A stretch of 64,000 nucleotides of DNA, taken from contig NZ_FOSV01000019.1 in assembly GCF_900114375.1 (NCBI RefSeq), positions 1 through 64,000 on the forward strand, written 5' to 3'. Below the pieces are notes generated by a model that was not told where the DNA came from, did not search any database, and saw nothing but the letters and a program-made list of their open reading frames with translations. The position numbers and the translations under genes were made by a program. This stretch comes from Methylorubrum salsuginis. Its GTDB lineage: Bacteria > Pseudomonadota > Alphaproteobacteria > Rhizobiales > Beijerinckiaceae. Positions 55,729-63,781 of the stretch are shown one piece after another (position 1 is the stretch's first letter; each line of letters opens with the position of its first letter).

Positions 55729-56748
55729 TCACGCCTCCGCGATGCGGATCACGATCTTGCCGACGTGGTTCGCCTCGGCCAGCGCCGCAAGCGCGGCCGG
55801 CGCTTCCTTGAAGGCGAAGCTTCTGTCGATCACCGGCTCGATCCCGTGCAGCGCGATGGCCCGGTTCATGTCCTCGAACATCTCTCGCGAGCCGACCGCG
55901 ACGCCGCGTACGAGGCAGCTCGCGCCGAGGATCGCCAGCGGATCGATCGCTTCGCCCTCGGCGAGCAGGCCGATCAGCCCGATATGACCGCCGGGCCGCG
56001 TCGAGGCGATGGACCGCGGCAGGGTGCCGGTGCCGCCGACCTCCACCACGTGATCGACGCCCACGCCCTCGGTCAGGCGGCGCACCTCGCGCTCCCAGTC
56101 GGGATGGGTGCGGTAGTTGATGGTCTCGTGGGCGCCGAGCGCCTTGGCCTTCTCCAACTTGGCGTCGCTGGAGGAGGTGGCGATCACCCGCGCACCCGCG
56201 GCCCTTGCGAACTGAATCGCGAAGACCGAGACCCCGCCGGTGCCGAGCGCCAGTACGGTCTCACCCGCCTTGAGCGGCTTGACGCCGTAGAGCGCGTTCC
56301 AGGCGGTGACGGCGGCGCAGGGGAGGGTGGCACCCTCCTCGAAGCCGAGATGGTCGGGCAGGCGCACGAGGCCGTCGGCGTCGAACACCTGATACTCGGC
56401 CAGCACCCCGTCGATGGCACCGCCCAGCGCCGTGTGCCACATGTCGTCCACCTGCGCGCCGCCGAGCCAGCTCTGCGAGAAGATGCCGGCGACCCGCTCG
56501 CCGCCCTTGAAGCGACGCACGCCCTCGCCGACGGCGACCACCTCGCCGGCTCCGTCGGAGACCGGAATCAGGCGGTCGAGGGCGACCGCGAAGGGATAAC
56601 GGTCCCGGGCGATCAGCAGGTCGCGGTAATTGAGCGAGGCGGCGTGCATCCGCACCAGCACCTGTCCGCGCCCCGGCTCGGGCTTTTCACGCTCGGCGAG
56701 GCTCCAGCTGTCGAGCCCTTTGGCGGCGGACATCTCGTATGCGCGCAT
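55729..56748 (-). CDS. zinc-independent alcohol dehydrogenase/quinone oxidoreductase-like (MDR)
   Basis: A 339-residue MDR-superfamily reductase. The catalytic-zinc Cys after the first helix is replaced (ASLNYRDLLIARDRYPF; Asn-Tyr-Arg-Asp, as in quinone oxidoreductases), and the structural-zinc Cys cluster is absent. The coenzyme-binding site is VLALGTGGVSVFAIQFARAA followed by ARVIATSSSDAKLEKAKALG, compatible with NADP(H). Substrate unknown. It heads a two-gene unit with the Cys-rich secreted protein. Confidence 0.88.
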   Translation of the reverse strand: MRAYEMSAAKGLDSWSLAEREKPEPGRGQVLVRMHAASLNYRDLLIARDRYPFAVALDRLIPVSDGAGEVVAVGEGVRRFKGGERVAGIFSQSWLGGAQVDDMWHTALGGAIDGVLAEYQVFDADGLVRLPDHLGFEEGATLPCAAVTAWNALYGVKPLKAGETVLALGTGGVSVFAIQFARAAGARVIATSSSDAKLEKAKALGAHETINYRTHPDWEREVRRLTEGVGVDHVVEVGGTGTLPRSIASTRPGGHIGLIGLLAEGEAIDPLAILGASCLVRGVAVGSREMFEDMNRAIALHGIEPVIDRSFAFKEAPAALAALAEANHVGKIVIRIAEA

Positions 56749-56787
56749 GAGGCGTCTCCCTCGTCTCGGTGTCGCGAGGCCATATGG

Positions 56788-56815
56788 GAAGAGGCCGCCC
56801 GAAGGCGACCTCTTC
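56788..56815 (-). terminator. terminator of the small hydrophilic-protein gene
   Basis: Arms gaagaggccgcc (56788-56799) and ggcgacctcttc (56804-56815) pair with one G-T. It lies 30 bases after the stop of the 54-residue gene, before the next gene's ATG. The short T-tract is CTCTTC, typical of the GC-rich terminators in this genome. Confidence 0.6.
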
Positions 56816-56844
56816 CGGAGGAGCCCAGTGGCGCCGAGCCCGGC

Positions 56845-57009
56845 TTATTCCTTGTCGCCGCGATGCACGCCCTGATCGCGATTTTCCTTCAGGCGACCGT
56901 CGTCCGAATGTTGAACGCTGCCCTTATGCGGCTGGCCAGAGTTCTTCGACGTGTCCTGATCAGCATTGCGCGAGCTGTTGCCCTTCGTGTGCTGGTTCGG
57001 CTGGGTCAT
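56845..57009 (-). CDS. small hydrophilic protein, probable general stress response target
   Basis: A 54-residue, very hydrophilic, probably disordered protein (begins MTQPNQHTKGNSSRNADQDT; rich in Asn, Gln, Asp, Lys, Gly; few hydrophobic residues; ends HRGDKE). The ATG at 57009 is preceded by AGAGGATG, a fair Shine-Dalgarno. A GGAAC-N16-GGTT promoter lies upstream and a hairpin terminator downstream, so it is a complete single-gene unit. Its character resembles hydrophilin-like and KGG-type stress proteins. No function is known to me. Confidence 0.7.
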   Translation of the reverse strand: MTQPNQHTKGNSSRNADQDTSKNSGQPHKGSVQHSDDGRLKENRDQGVHRGDKE

Positions 57010-57057
57010 AAGATCATCCTCTGACTTGTCCGACGATCGGTTGTGATCGCTGATCGG

Positions 57058-57084
57058 AAAACCGGGTTCGGAAGGACCTGTTCC
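57058..57084 (-). promoter_or_regulatory. candidate EcfG (PhyR-dependent) promoter
   Basis: On the minus strand GGAAC (57084-57080) is followed after exactly 16 bases by GGTTTT (57063-57058). The consensus of the alphaproteobacterial general-stress sigma factor is GGAAC-N16/17-cGTT. The -10 lies 49 bases before the ATG of the 54-residue gene, leaving a leader of about 40 bases. Confidence 0.6.
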
Positions 57085-57350
57085 TGGCGAAAATCGACTC
57101 AGGCTTTAGCCTCAGATGCGACGTTGCGCCGTCTCGATTCGGAATTTCTCGAACTGGGCCAGAGCGATGACGACACGCTGTCCGGCACCGACCGAGTCGG
57201 ACGCGGGGAAAGATTTTTCGGCGCGTCATTCCGCCCGATGCCGTGAGGTGAAACGGGGAGCCACCGGATCCGGCGGATCAGCCTTGACTGTATGTTTGCG
57301 CTCAATCTATTAGGTATAGCATAACGCATAATGATTGATGCGAGCTCGCC
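57085..57350. other. control region before the outer-membrane-like gene
   Basis: Together with the short leader of the small gene this forms a 341-base gene-free gap. TTGACT (57284-57289) and TATTAG (57308-57313), 18 bases apart, make a plausible sigma-70 promoter for the + strand gene at 57351. The remaining bases show no gene-like ORF; two short overlapping ORFs on opposite strands have no family character. Confidence 0.4.
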
Positions 57351-58220
57351 GTGAAACGCCCTCTCCACCGGTTCGCACCGATGCTCGCGGTTTGCATGAT
57401 GGTCGCCGCGCCGGCCTCGGCCTCCGATCACGGCGTCGATACCGAACACCTGTTCGGCTTCACCGAGGGCTCCGACATCGGCGCACCGCCGGAGAAGGAA
57501 CTGGAATCCGAGACCACAGCTCGCTTGGGCAAGCGCGGGGGCGCCTTTCGCGCTGTCGATTCCGCCCTGGTGCTGAAGGTGCCGCTGAGCGACCGCTTCC
57601 GCCTCGCGCCGGGACTGGCGTTCGCGGGCTACGCCATGCGCGGCGTGCCGGGCCTCGACGACCGCGAGGTCGCGGCACTGGCCGGCGGCTTCATCGAGAC
57701 GCGGGCGCGGATTTTCACCCGCGACGAGGCGCCGTTCGGGTTGACCCTCAACACCGTCATCGGCGGCAGCCGCCTGGACCCGGCGACGGGACTTGCCGCC
57801 AGCGGTCTCTCGGTCGAGGCCGGTCTGCTGATGGATCGCGAGATCGTACCCGGAGAGGTCGTGGCGGGCCTCAACGTCGTCTACGCGCTGGGCCGTTCAC
57901 GGCTCGCCGGGATCGCGGGCGATCAGCAGGCCTCGAACGTCGAAATCTCGGGCGCGGTGGCGAAGCGCTTCGGGCCGGGCCTCTTCCTGGGCTTGGAGGC
58001 CCGATATCTACGCGCCTATTCCGGCCTCGGTCTGGACCGCTTCGCCGGTCAGGCCGTCTATCTTGGGCCCACCTTGTACAAGACGCTGACGGAGGAGACC
58101 TGGATCTCCTTCACCTGGGGCACGCAGCTCGCGGGCAGCGAGGCGGGCGCGGGCGAGGACCGTGACCTGACGAATTTCGACCGGCATCAGGTGCGGCTCA
58201 GGATCGGCACGCATTTCTGA
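57351..58220 (+). CDS. probable outer-membrane barrel protein of unknown function
   Basis: A 289-residue exported protein with a signal peptide (LAVCMMVAAPASAS). The mature chain is rich in alternating hydrophobic and polar beta-strand segments (LVLKVPLSDRFRLAPGLAFA, GLFLGLEARYLRAYSGLGLD, LTEETWISFTWGTQLAG) and ends VRLRIGTHF, an aromatic C-terminus typical of outer-membrane barrels. A cellulose-biosynthesis-BcsS-like or similar family is possible, but I cannot assign it with confidence. It starts at GTG 57351, with a candidate promoter upstream. Confidence 0.65.
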   Translation: MKRPLHRFAPMLAVCMMVAAPASASDHGVDTEHLFGFTEGSDIGAPPEKELESETTARLGKRGGAFRAVDSALVLKVPLSDRFRLAPGLAFAGYAMRGVPGLDDREVAALAGGFIETRARIFTRDEAPFGLTLNTVIGGSRLDPATGLAASGLSVEAGLLMDREIVPGEVVAGLNVVYALGRSRLAGIAGDQQASNVEISGAVAKRFGPGLFLGLEARYLRAYSGLGLDRFAGQAVYLGPTLYKTLTEETWISFTWGTQLAGSEAGAGEDRDLTNFDRHQVRLRIGTHF

Positions 58221-58244
58221 GAGGCGGGTTCGCGCCCTGCCGGA

Positions 58245-58784
58245 TCACGGCCTGATCTCGATCGGCGTGCCGACATCGACGCGCGCATAGATTTCGCGCA
58301 TCTCGGCGTTGGTGACGCCGACGCAGCCTTGCGTCCAGTCCATCATCCGGTGCAGCCGGCCGGCCCAGGAGAACCCGTTCATCAGGCCGTGGATCATGAT
58401 GTCGCCGCCCGGCGCCTCGCCGCGCGTCTGCGCCGCCGCACTGTCGGCAGGGGAGGGGTAGGAGACCTTGAGCGAGAGGTGGGCGACGCTCCGCGGATTA
58501 CGATACGCGATGGCGTAGCTGCCCTCCGGCGTGCGCCCGTCGCCCTCGCGGGTCTTGTGGCCCGTCGGCGTGAAGCCGAGCGAGACCGGATAGGTCGCGA
58601 GCACGGTCTCGCCCCGCAGCAGCGTCAGGCGGCGGGCTGCCTTCTCGACCAGAATGCGGTCGGCCCGCTCCGGCTCGGGCACCAGCGGCGGCTCGGTGCG
58701 GCCGATCTGGAGGAAGTCCGCGGCCACGACGCCGCCCGCGCCGAGCCCGATGAGGGCGAGCCCGGCGAGGAGGCGTCGGCGCAT
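58245..58784 (-). CDS. L,D-transpeptidase family protein (YkuD domain)
   Basis: A 179-residue exported or membrane-anchored enzyme. An N-terminal helix (LLAGLALIGLGAGGVVAADF) precedes a YkuD domain (about 43-178) with ILVEKAARRLTLLRGETVLA and the catalytic block IMIHGLMNGFSWAGRLHRMM followed by DWTQGCVGVTNAEM, which supplies the His and the nucleophilic Cys. Such enzymes form 3-3 peptidoglycan cross-links or attach lipoproteins; the Gly-rich variant here could also be a hydrolase of the family. It lies 3 bases downstream of metY on the same strand. Confidence 0.92.
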   Translation of the reverse strand: MRRRLLAGLALIGLGAGGVVAADFLQIGRTEPPLVPEPERADRILVEKAARRLTLLRGETVLATYPVSLGFTPTGHKTREGDGRTPEGSYAIAYRNPRSVAHLSLKVSYPSPADSAAAQTRGEAPGGDIMIHGLMNGFSWAGRLHRMMDWTQGCVGVTNAEMREIYARVDVGTPIEIRP

Positions 58785-58787
58785 GGC

Positions 58788-60083
58788 TCAGGCGACCTTG
58801 GCCAGCGCCTGCTCGATGTCGGCGATCAGGTCCTCGGGATCTTCGAGGCCGATCGACAGGCGCACCGTCTCGGGGCCGACGCATGCCGCCGCGCGCTCCT
58901 CGGGTCGGAGCTGCCGGTGGGTGGTGGTGGCCGGGTGGATGGCGAGCGTCTTGATCTCGCCGATGTTGACGAGGTGCGAGACGAGTTCGAGGCCTGCGAT
59001 GAACTTCAGCGCCGCCGGCTCGCCGCCTTTCAGCGCGAAGGTGAAGATCGAGCCCGGTCCCTGCGGGCAATAGCGGTTGGCCAGAGCCTCGCCGGACTGG
59101 CCGGGCAGCGCCGGGTAGCTCACCCATTCCACCGCCGGATGGTCCTTGAGGAAGGCGGCGATTTGCTTCGCGTTGGCGCAGTGGCGCGCCATGCGCAGCG
59201 GCAGGGTCTCGATGCCGGTGAGCGTCAGGAACGCGTTCATCGGCGACAGACCGGGGCCGAGGTCGCGCAGGCCGAACAGGCGGCAGGCCACCGCGAAGGA
59301 GATCTCGGGGAAGCGCTGGCTGACGATCAGGCCGTCATAGTCGGGCCAGGGATCGTTGATGAGGTTGTAGCGCGAACCCTTGGACGCCCAATCGAAGGTG
59401 CCGGCATCGCAGATCATGCCGCCGATCACCTGACCGGAGCCGCCCAGGAACTTCGAGGTCGAGTGGACGACGATGTCGGCGCCGTACTCGATCGGGCGGA
59501 TGAGGGCCGGCGAGGCGAGCGTGTTGTCGATTACGAGCGGCAGGCCGTGCTTCTTGGCGACCTTCGCGATCCCCTCGATGTCCATCACCGTGGCGCAGGG
59601 GTTGACGATCGACTCGCAGATGATCGCCTTGGTGTCGGGCGTGATCGCGGCCTCGAACGCTTCCGGCGTCAGGTCGGCGGCGAAGTGGGGCGTCAGGTCG
59701 TAACGGCCCTCCAACCGGCGCATCAGGCCGAGCGAGCCGCCGAACAGGCGCGGCGAGGCGACGTAGGCGTCGCCCGATTGCATCAGCGTCATCATGACGA
59801 GGAGCACGGCCGACTGGCCGGACGAGACCGCGACGGCCGCCTTGGCACCCTCCAGCGCGGCGACCCGGCGCTCCAGCGCGGCGACCGTGGGGTTCGAGCC
59901 GCGCGAGTAGGAGAAGCCGGTCTTGCGCATGGCGAAGATGTCGGCGGCCTGCTCGGTCGAGTCGAACACGAAGCCGTTGGTGAAGTAGATCGGCTGCGCC
60001 CGCGCGCCCGTGGCGGGATCGGGGGCGGCCCCGGCATGGACCGCCTGCGTGGCGAGACGGTAGGTTTTGGGCTCCGAACTCAT
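58788..60083 (-). CDS. metY: O-acetylhomoserine/O-succinylhomoserine sulfhydrylase-type enzyme
   Basis: A 431-residue PLP enzyme of the Cys/Met metabolism family. Blocks RLATQAVHAGAAPDPATGAR, YSRGSNPTVAALERRVAALE, VSSGQSAVLLVMMTLMQSGD and the PLP-lysine block DIVVHSTSKFLGGSG are intact. The length and the start (SEPKTYRLATQAVHAG) suggest homoserine sulfhydrylation rather than cystathionine synthesis; I cannot rule out a related gamma-lyase. The ATG at 60083 is preferred over one at 60098. The L,D-transpeptidase follows after 3 bases. Confidence 0.88.
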   Translation of the reverse strand: MSSEPKTYRLATQAVHAGAAPDPATGARAQPIYFTNGFVFDSTEQAADIFAMRKTGFSYSRGSNPTVAALERRVAALEGAKAAVAVSSGQSAVLLVMMTLMQSGDAYVASPRLFGGSLGLMRRLEGRYDLTPHFAADLTPEAFEAAITPDTKAIICESIVNPCATVMDIEGIAKVAKKHGLPLVIDNTLASPALIRPIEYGADIVVHSTSKFLGGSGQVIGGMICDAGTFDWASKGSRYNLINDPWPDYDGLIVSQRFPEISFAVACRLFGLRDLGPGLSPMNAFLTLTGIETLPLRMARHCANAKQIAAFLKDHPAVEWVSYPALPGQSGEALANRYCPQGPGSIFTFALKGGEPAALKFIAGLELVSHLVNIGEIKTLAIHPATTTHRQLRPEERAAACVGPETVRLSIGLEDPEDLIADIEQALAKVA

Positions 60084-60175
60084 GGATCGACCTGACAATC
60101 GCGGTTTGGCCGGTCTTCTGCCGCGAAACGCGGTTCGGTGAAACCCCGCTCAGTCGATGCCGGCCCTCCGAAAAC

Positions 60176-60562
60176 TCACGCCGCGCGCTTGAGACAGGCC
60201 TTGAGCGTACGCACCAGCATGGTCGGCGCGTAGGGCTTGGGAATGAAGCGGGCACCCTCCGGCATGTCGCCGGGGCCGGGCGTGCCCATGCCGGAAACGA
60301 TCAGCACCGGGATTTCGGGCCAGCGGTGCGCGACGACGCGGGCCAGGGCGAAGCCGTCCATCGAACCCATCGGCATGTCGACATCGGTCATCAGGATCTC
60401 GACGTCGGGCCGGTCCTTGAGAACGGCCAGCGCCTTGTCGGCGTGGGGCGCCTCCAGCACGTCGAAGCCGGCCTCGGCGAGCGTGTCCGAGGCCTCCATC
60501 AGCAACAGGCCATCGTCTTCGACGAGGAGGACGACAGGCGGTGCTGAAGATTCTTCGGTCAT
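60176..60562 (-). CDS. stand-alone CheY-like response regulator
   Basis: A 128-residue single receiver domain: VVLLVEDDGLLLMEASDTLA with the acidic pocket, the phospho-acceptor Asp60 in VEILMTDVDMPMGSMDGFAL, a switch Ser in VLIVSGMGTPG and Lys109 in RFIPKPYAP. The last motif and length are typical of the FixJ/CheY-like receivers that pair with hybrid kinases in this group. No kinase lies nearby. It is the second lone receiver of the window (the first at 10370-10768). Confidence 0.9.
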   Translation of the reverse strand: MTEESSAPPVVLLVEDDGLLLMEASDTLAEAGFDVLEAPHADKALAVLKDRPDVEILMTDVDMPMGSMDGFALARVVAHRWPEIPVLIVSGMGTPGPGDMPEGARFIPKPYAPTMLVRTLKACLKRAA

Positions 60563-60677
60563 CAGGAACGCAAACGATCTCGGGCCGGGGGAGGTTGCGG
60601 CCTAATTCGCACCTGCAGCGAGGTCAAGGAAACCCCGGCCGCCATCCCTGAGCGAAAGCGCCGCGCCGAGCGTCGTC

Positions 60678-62081
60678 TCAGGCGTGTGCCGGCACCGGCT
60701 TGGGCGCCGAAACCGGACGCATCCGGTCGAGCGCTTCGGGCCGAGGGCCGCCGGTCGCCCAATCGAGCAGTTCCACGGTGTGGACGATCGGGATGTCCGT
60801 GCCCTTCCCGATCTGGGTGGCGCAACCGATATTGCCGGTGGCGATCAGGTCGGGCTGCATCCGTTCGATGTTGGCGACCTTGCGCTCGCGCAGGCGTCCG
60901 GCGATCTCCGGCTGCAGGATGTTGTAGGTGCCGGCCGAGCCGCAACAGATATGGCCCTCCGGCACGTCCTTCACGGTGAAGCCCGCCTTCTTGAGAAGTG
61001 TTTTCGGCTCGGTGCGGATTTGTTGGCCGTGCTGCATCGAGCAAGCGGAGTGGTAGGCCACGACGAGGTCGGTGTCCTCCACCGGCGGCAGGAGGCCGAT
61101 CTCGGCCATGTATTCGGTCACGTCCCTGGCGATGCCGGACACCCGCTTGGCCTTCTCGGCATAGGCCGGATCGTCGCGGAACATGAAGCCGTAATCCTTG
61201 ATCGTCGTGCCGCAGCCCGAGGCCGTCACGATGATCGCGTCGAGGCCGCCGCCATCCATCTCGGCGATCCAGGCGTCGATGGTGCGCTTGGCGTGGGCGT
61301 GGGAGGACTCCTCCTTGCCCATGTGGTGGGTCAGCGCCCCGCAGCAGCCCTCGCCCTTGGGCTGCACCACCTCGACGCCGTGGCGGTTCAAGAGGCGGAT
61401 CGCCGCCTCGTTGAAGTCCGGCCGCAGCACGCTCTGCGCACAGCCGCGCAGCAGCGCGACCCGGCCGCGGGGCTTGACGGGGCCGGCATCGCGGCCGGTC
61501 TGGAACAGGTCGCTCACTTCCTGCGCCGAGGTGTCGGCGGGAAACACGCCCGGCCGGTCGAAGCGGTTGCGGTTCGGCAACTCGGCCGGCGCGAGGTCGA
61601 GCATGGCCGCGAGCCGGTTGCCCACACGGGGCACCCTCGCCATCAGCGGGCGCAGCGGCGCGCCGATCTTGGCGCCGAGAAGGGCGAGGCGGAAGCGGTT
61701 CGGATAGGGCAGCACGAAGGCCAGCACCGAACGCAGCAACCGGTCGCTGAGCGGTCGCTTGTAGGTCTTTTCGATGTGGGTGCGGGCGTGATCGACGAGG
61801 TGCATGTAATGCACCCCCGACGGGCAGGTCGTCATGCAGGACAGGCAGGAGAGGCAGCGATCGACGTGCTTGACCACCTCGCGGGTCGCCGCCTTTCCGC
61901 CTTCCAGCATGTCCTTGATGAGGTAGATGCGGCCCCGCGGTGAATCGAGTTCGTCGCCGAGCAGCAGGTAGGTCGGGCAGGTCGCGGTGCAGAAGCCGCA
62001 ATGCACGCAGGTGCGCAGGATCTTCTCCGAGGCCGCCATGGCGGGATCGGCGAGCTGCTCGGGGGAGAAGCTGGTCTGCAC
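60678..62081 (-). CDS. glcF: glycolate oxidase iron-sulfur subunit GlcF
   Basis: A 467-residue Fe-S subunit. Two ferredoxin-type 4Fe-4S motifs are visible, CVHCGFCTATCPTY (about 25-38) and CLSCLSCMTTCPSG (about 75-88), followed by two CCG domains (GEGCCGALTHHMGKEESSHA and EGHICCGSAGTYNILQPEI). GlcF passes electrons from the GlcD/GlcE flavoproteins to the respiratory chain in glycolate oxidation. It starts at GTG 62081. GlcD and GlcE are not adjacent in this window, which is unusual. Confidence 0.93.
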   Translation of the reverse strand: MQTSFSPEQLADPAMAASEKILRTCVHCGFCTATCPTYLLLGDELDSPRGRIYLIKDMLEGGKAATREVVKHVDRCLSCLSCMTTCPSGVHYMHLVDHARTHIEKTYKRPLSDRLLRSVLAFVLPYPNRFRLALLGAKIGAPLRPLMARVPRVGNRLAAMLDLAPAELPNRNRFDRPGVFPADTSAQEVSDLFQTGRDAGPVKPRGRVALLRGCAQSVLRPDFNEAAIRLLNRHGVEVVQPKGEGCCGALTHHMGKEESSHAHAKRTIDAWIAEMDGGGLDAIIVTASGCGTTIKDYGFMFRDDPAYAEKAKRVSGIARDVTEYMAEIGLLPPVEDTDLVVAYHSACSMQHGQQIRTEPKTLLKKAGFTVKDVPEGHICCGSAGTYNILQPEIAGRLRERKVANIERMQPDLIATGNIGCATQIGKGTDIPIVHTVELLDWATGGPRPEALDRMRPVSAPKPVPAHA

Positions 62082-62199
62082 GGCGCGTCCTCGGACTGAT
62101 TTTTCTTTGAGGCTGGCGGCTAGTTAGGGCGTCGTTCTTAGAACCGTACCAGATCGCCGCGCAATCGGTTCCGCGTCGCAGGCGCGGCCACACCCGCCA

Positions 62200-62240
62200 C
62201 CGTCATTCCGGGGCGCCGCAGGCGAACCCGGAATGCGGCG
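62200..62240. repeat. short palindromic repeat, copy 2
   Basis: The stretch ccgtcattccgggg-cgccgcaggcg-aacccggaatgcggcg has the same arms as the palindrome at 29198-29228, with a longer loop and a changed right end. It lies between glcF and the DUF6460-type gene, where it could act as a terminator for the latter. Confidence 0.5.
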
Positions 62241-62253
62241 TGTCGTTGGAGCC

Positions 62254-62607
62254 TCAGCGCTCGCGCGACGACGAGAGAAGCCGGGCGACGAACCAGATCG
62301 GCACCACCACCGCAGCACCGGCCAGCACCCAGCGGCCGAAATCGTGGAAGGTGTCGAAGCCGAGATCGATCAGCTGCCGGGACAGGTCGTAGAGCTGCCA
62401 GAACAGCAGGCCGGGGGTGAGCCCGAGCATCGCCATCACGGCGCCGACCAGCACCGACAGGAACAGCAGCTTGATCGCCACCGCGGCGGGCGAGCCGCCG
62501 AGGAAGCGGTGGAGGGCCGAGCGATGGCGCGGGGCACCGTAGCGCGGATCGACGTAGCCGCCCTGTCCCGGGGGCAAGCCGCGCCGCGTGTCGTGATCGC
62601 CGATCAT
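62254..62607 (-). CDS. DUF6460-type membrane protein
   Basis: A 117-residue membrane protein. A hydrophilic N-terminus (RRGLPPGQGGYVDPRYGA) is followed by two helices (AVAIKLLFLSVLVGAVMAML, WVLAGAAVVVPIWFVARLL) flanking a helix with LSRQLIDLGFDTFHDFGR. The pattern recalls DUF6460 proteins of unknown function in Hyphomicrobiales. ATG at 62607. It faces away from the hydrolase gene at 62791, with a 183-base gap between them. Confidence 0.7.
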   Translation of the reverse strand: MIGDHDTRRGLPPGQGGYVDPRYGAPRHRSALHRFLGGSPAAVAIKLLFLSVLVGAVMAMLGLTPGLLFWQLYDLSRQLIDLGFDTFHDFGRWVLAGAAVVVPIWFVARLLSSSRER

Positions 62608-62790
62608 GCCGTTCCGGTCCCTCAATCCCCACCCGCCGGTCCGTGAGAGCGTTGCTCCGCCGCCACAGCCGTGTGAAACCGCGCGCCCCGATCCGTCGTT
62701 GGATGCTTTCGCGGCCTCTGCCAGATGGCACCGGGGCGCGTTCCGCTCAAGATGGCGGGCTGCTGGCACGCCCGAACCCGAGAAAGGCCC

Positions 62791-63741
62791 ATGATCGACC
62801 ACGCCCTGTTCGACCCGGCGACGATCGATCCGGAGACCAAGGCCCTCAACGCCGAGATCGTGGCCGCCCATGCCGCGCAGCCCGACCCGTGGTCGCTGCC
62901 GATCGCGGAGGTGCGCGCCCGCCGCCGCGAGGGCACCAAGGCCTCGCCGGCCATGCCGCGCAGCGCCCGCGCCGAGACGCTCACCATCGACGGCCCCGGC
63001 GGTCCGCTGGCGCTGCGCGTCATCCGGCCGAAGGGGAAGGCGCGGGGCGCCTATCTCCATATCCACCGCGGCGGCTGGGTGTGGGGCGCGGCCGACGAGC
63101 AGGATCCGTGGCTGGAGCGCATCGCCGACGCCTGCGGCTTCGTCTGCCTCTCGGTCGAGTACCGGCTGGCGCCCGAGCATCCCTATCCGGCCGCCCTCGA
63201 AGATTGCGAAGCCGCCGCCCTCTGGCTCGCCGGCCCGGGCCGGGCCGAGCTCGGCGTCACCGCTCTCACCATCGGCGGCGAATCGGTCGGCGCGCATCTC
63301 GCCGTCATGGTGTTGCTGCGCCTGCGCGACCGGCACAACCTCACCCGCGCCTTCCGCGGCGCCAACCTCAATGCCGGCTTCTACGATCTCGGCCTGACCC
63401 CGAGCGTGCGGCTCTGGGGGAGCGAGCGCCTCGTCATCAACGGCACCGATCTGGAGCGCTTCGCCGACGGCTATGTCCGCGACGGCATCGACCGGCGCCG
63501 GCCCGACGTGTCGCCGCTCTATGCCGATCTCAAGGGTCTGCCGCCCGCGCTCTTCACCGTGGGCACGGCGGACCCGCTCCTCGACGACACGCTCTACATG
63601 TCGGCCCGCTGGGCGGCGGCCGGCAACGGTGGCCACACGGCGGTCTATGCCGGCGGCTGCCACGTCTTCGTGCGCTATCCGGGGCAGATTACCGAGCGCG
63701 CCCTGGAGCTGATCGACCGGTTCCTGATGGCGCTGGCGTGA
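62791..63741 (+). CDS. alpha/beta hydrolase, esterase/lipase family (HSL-like)
   Basis: A 316-residue cytosolic hydrolase. The oxyanion-hole motif HRGGWVWG (HGGG-like) is at about 91-98. The nucleophile elbow is GGESVGAHLA, with the Ser in GESVG rather than the usual GDSAGG of the hormone-sensitive-lipase group, and the later Asp and His are GTADPLLDDTLYMSAR and AGGCHVFVRYP. The substrate is unknown, probably a short-chain ester. ATG at 62791 follows AGAAAGG. The next gene starts about 40 bases later. Confidence 0.85.
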   Translation: MIDHALFDPATIDPETKALNAEIVAAHAAQPDPWSLPIAEVRARRREGTKASPAMPRSARAETLTIDGPGGPLALRVIRPKGKARGAYLHIHRGGWVWGAADEQDPWLERIADACGFVCLSVEYRLAPEHPYPAALEDCEAAALWLAGPGRAELGVTALTIGGESVGAHLAVMVLLRLRDRHNLTRAFRGANLNAGFYDLGLTPSVRLWGSERLVINGTDLERFADGYVRDGIDRRRPDVSPLYADLKGLPPALFTVGTADPLLDDTLYMSARWAAAGNGGHTAVYAGGCHVFVRYPGQITERALELIDRFLMALA

Positions 63742-63781
63742 GGCGGGTGGCGGGCCGGGCCCGGCGCCTTACCTGAGCGGT

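Noticed and set aside
57043-57246. Short + strand ORF and an overlapping minus-strand ORF near 57014-57449
   Set aside because: They overlap each other and the stress promoter, lack ribosome-binding sites and have no family character.
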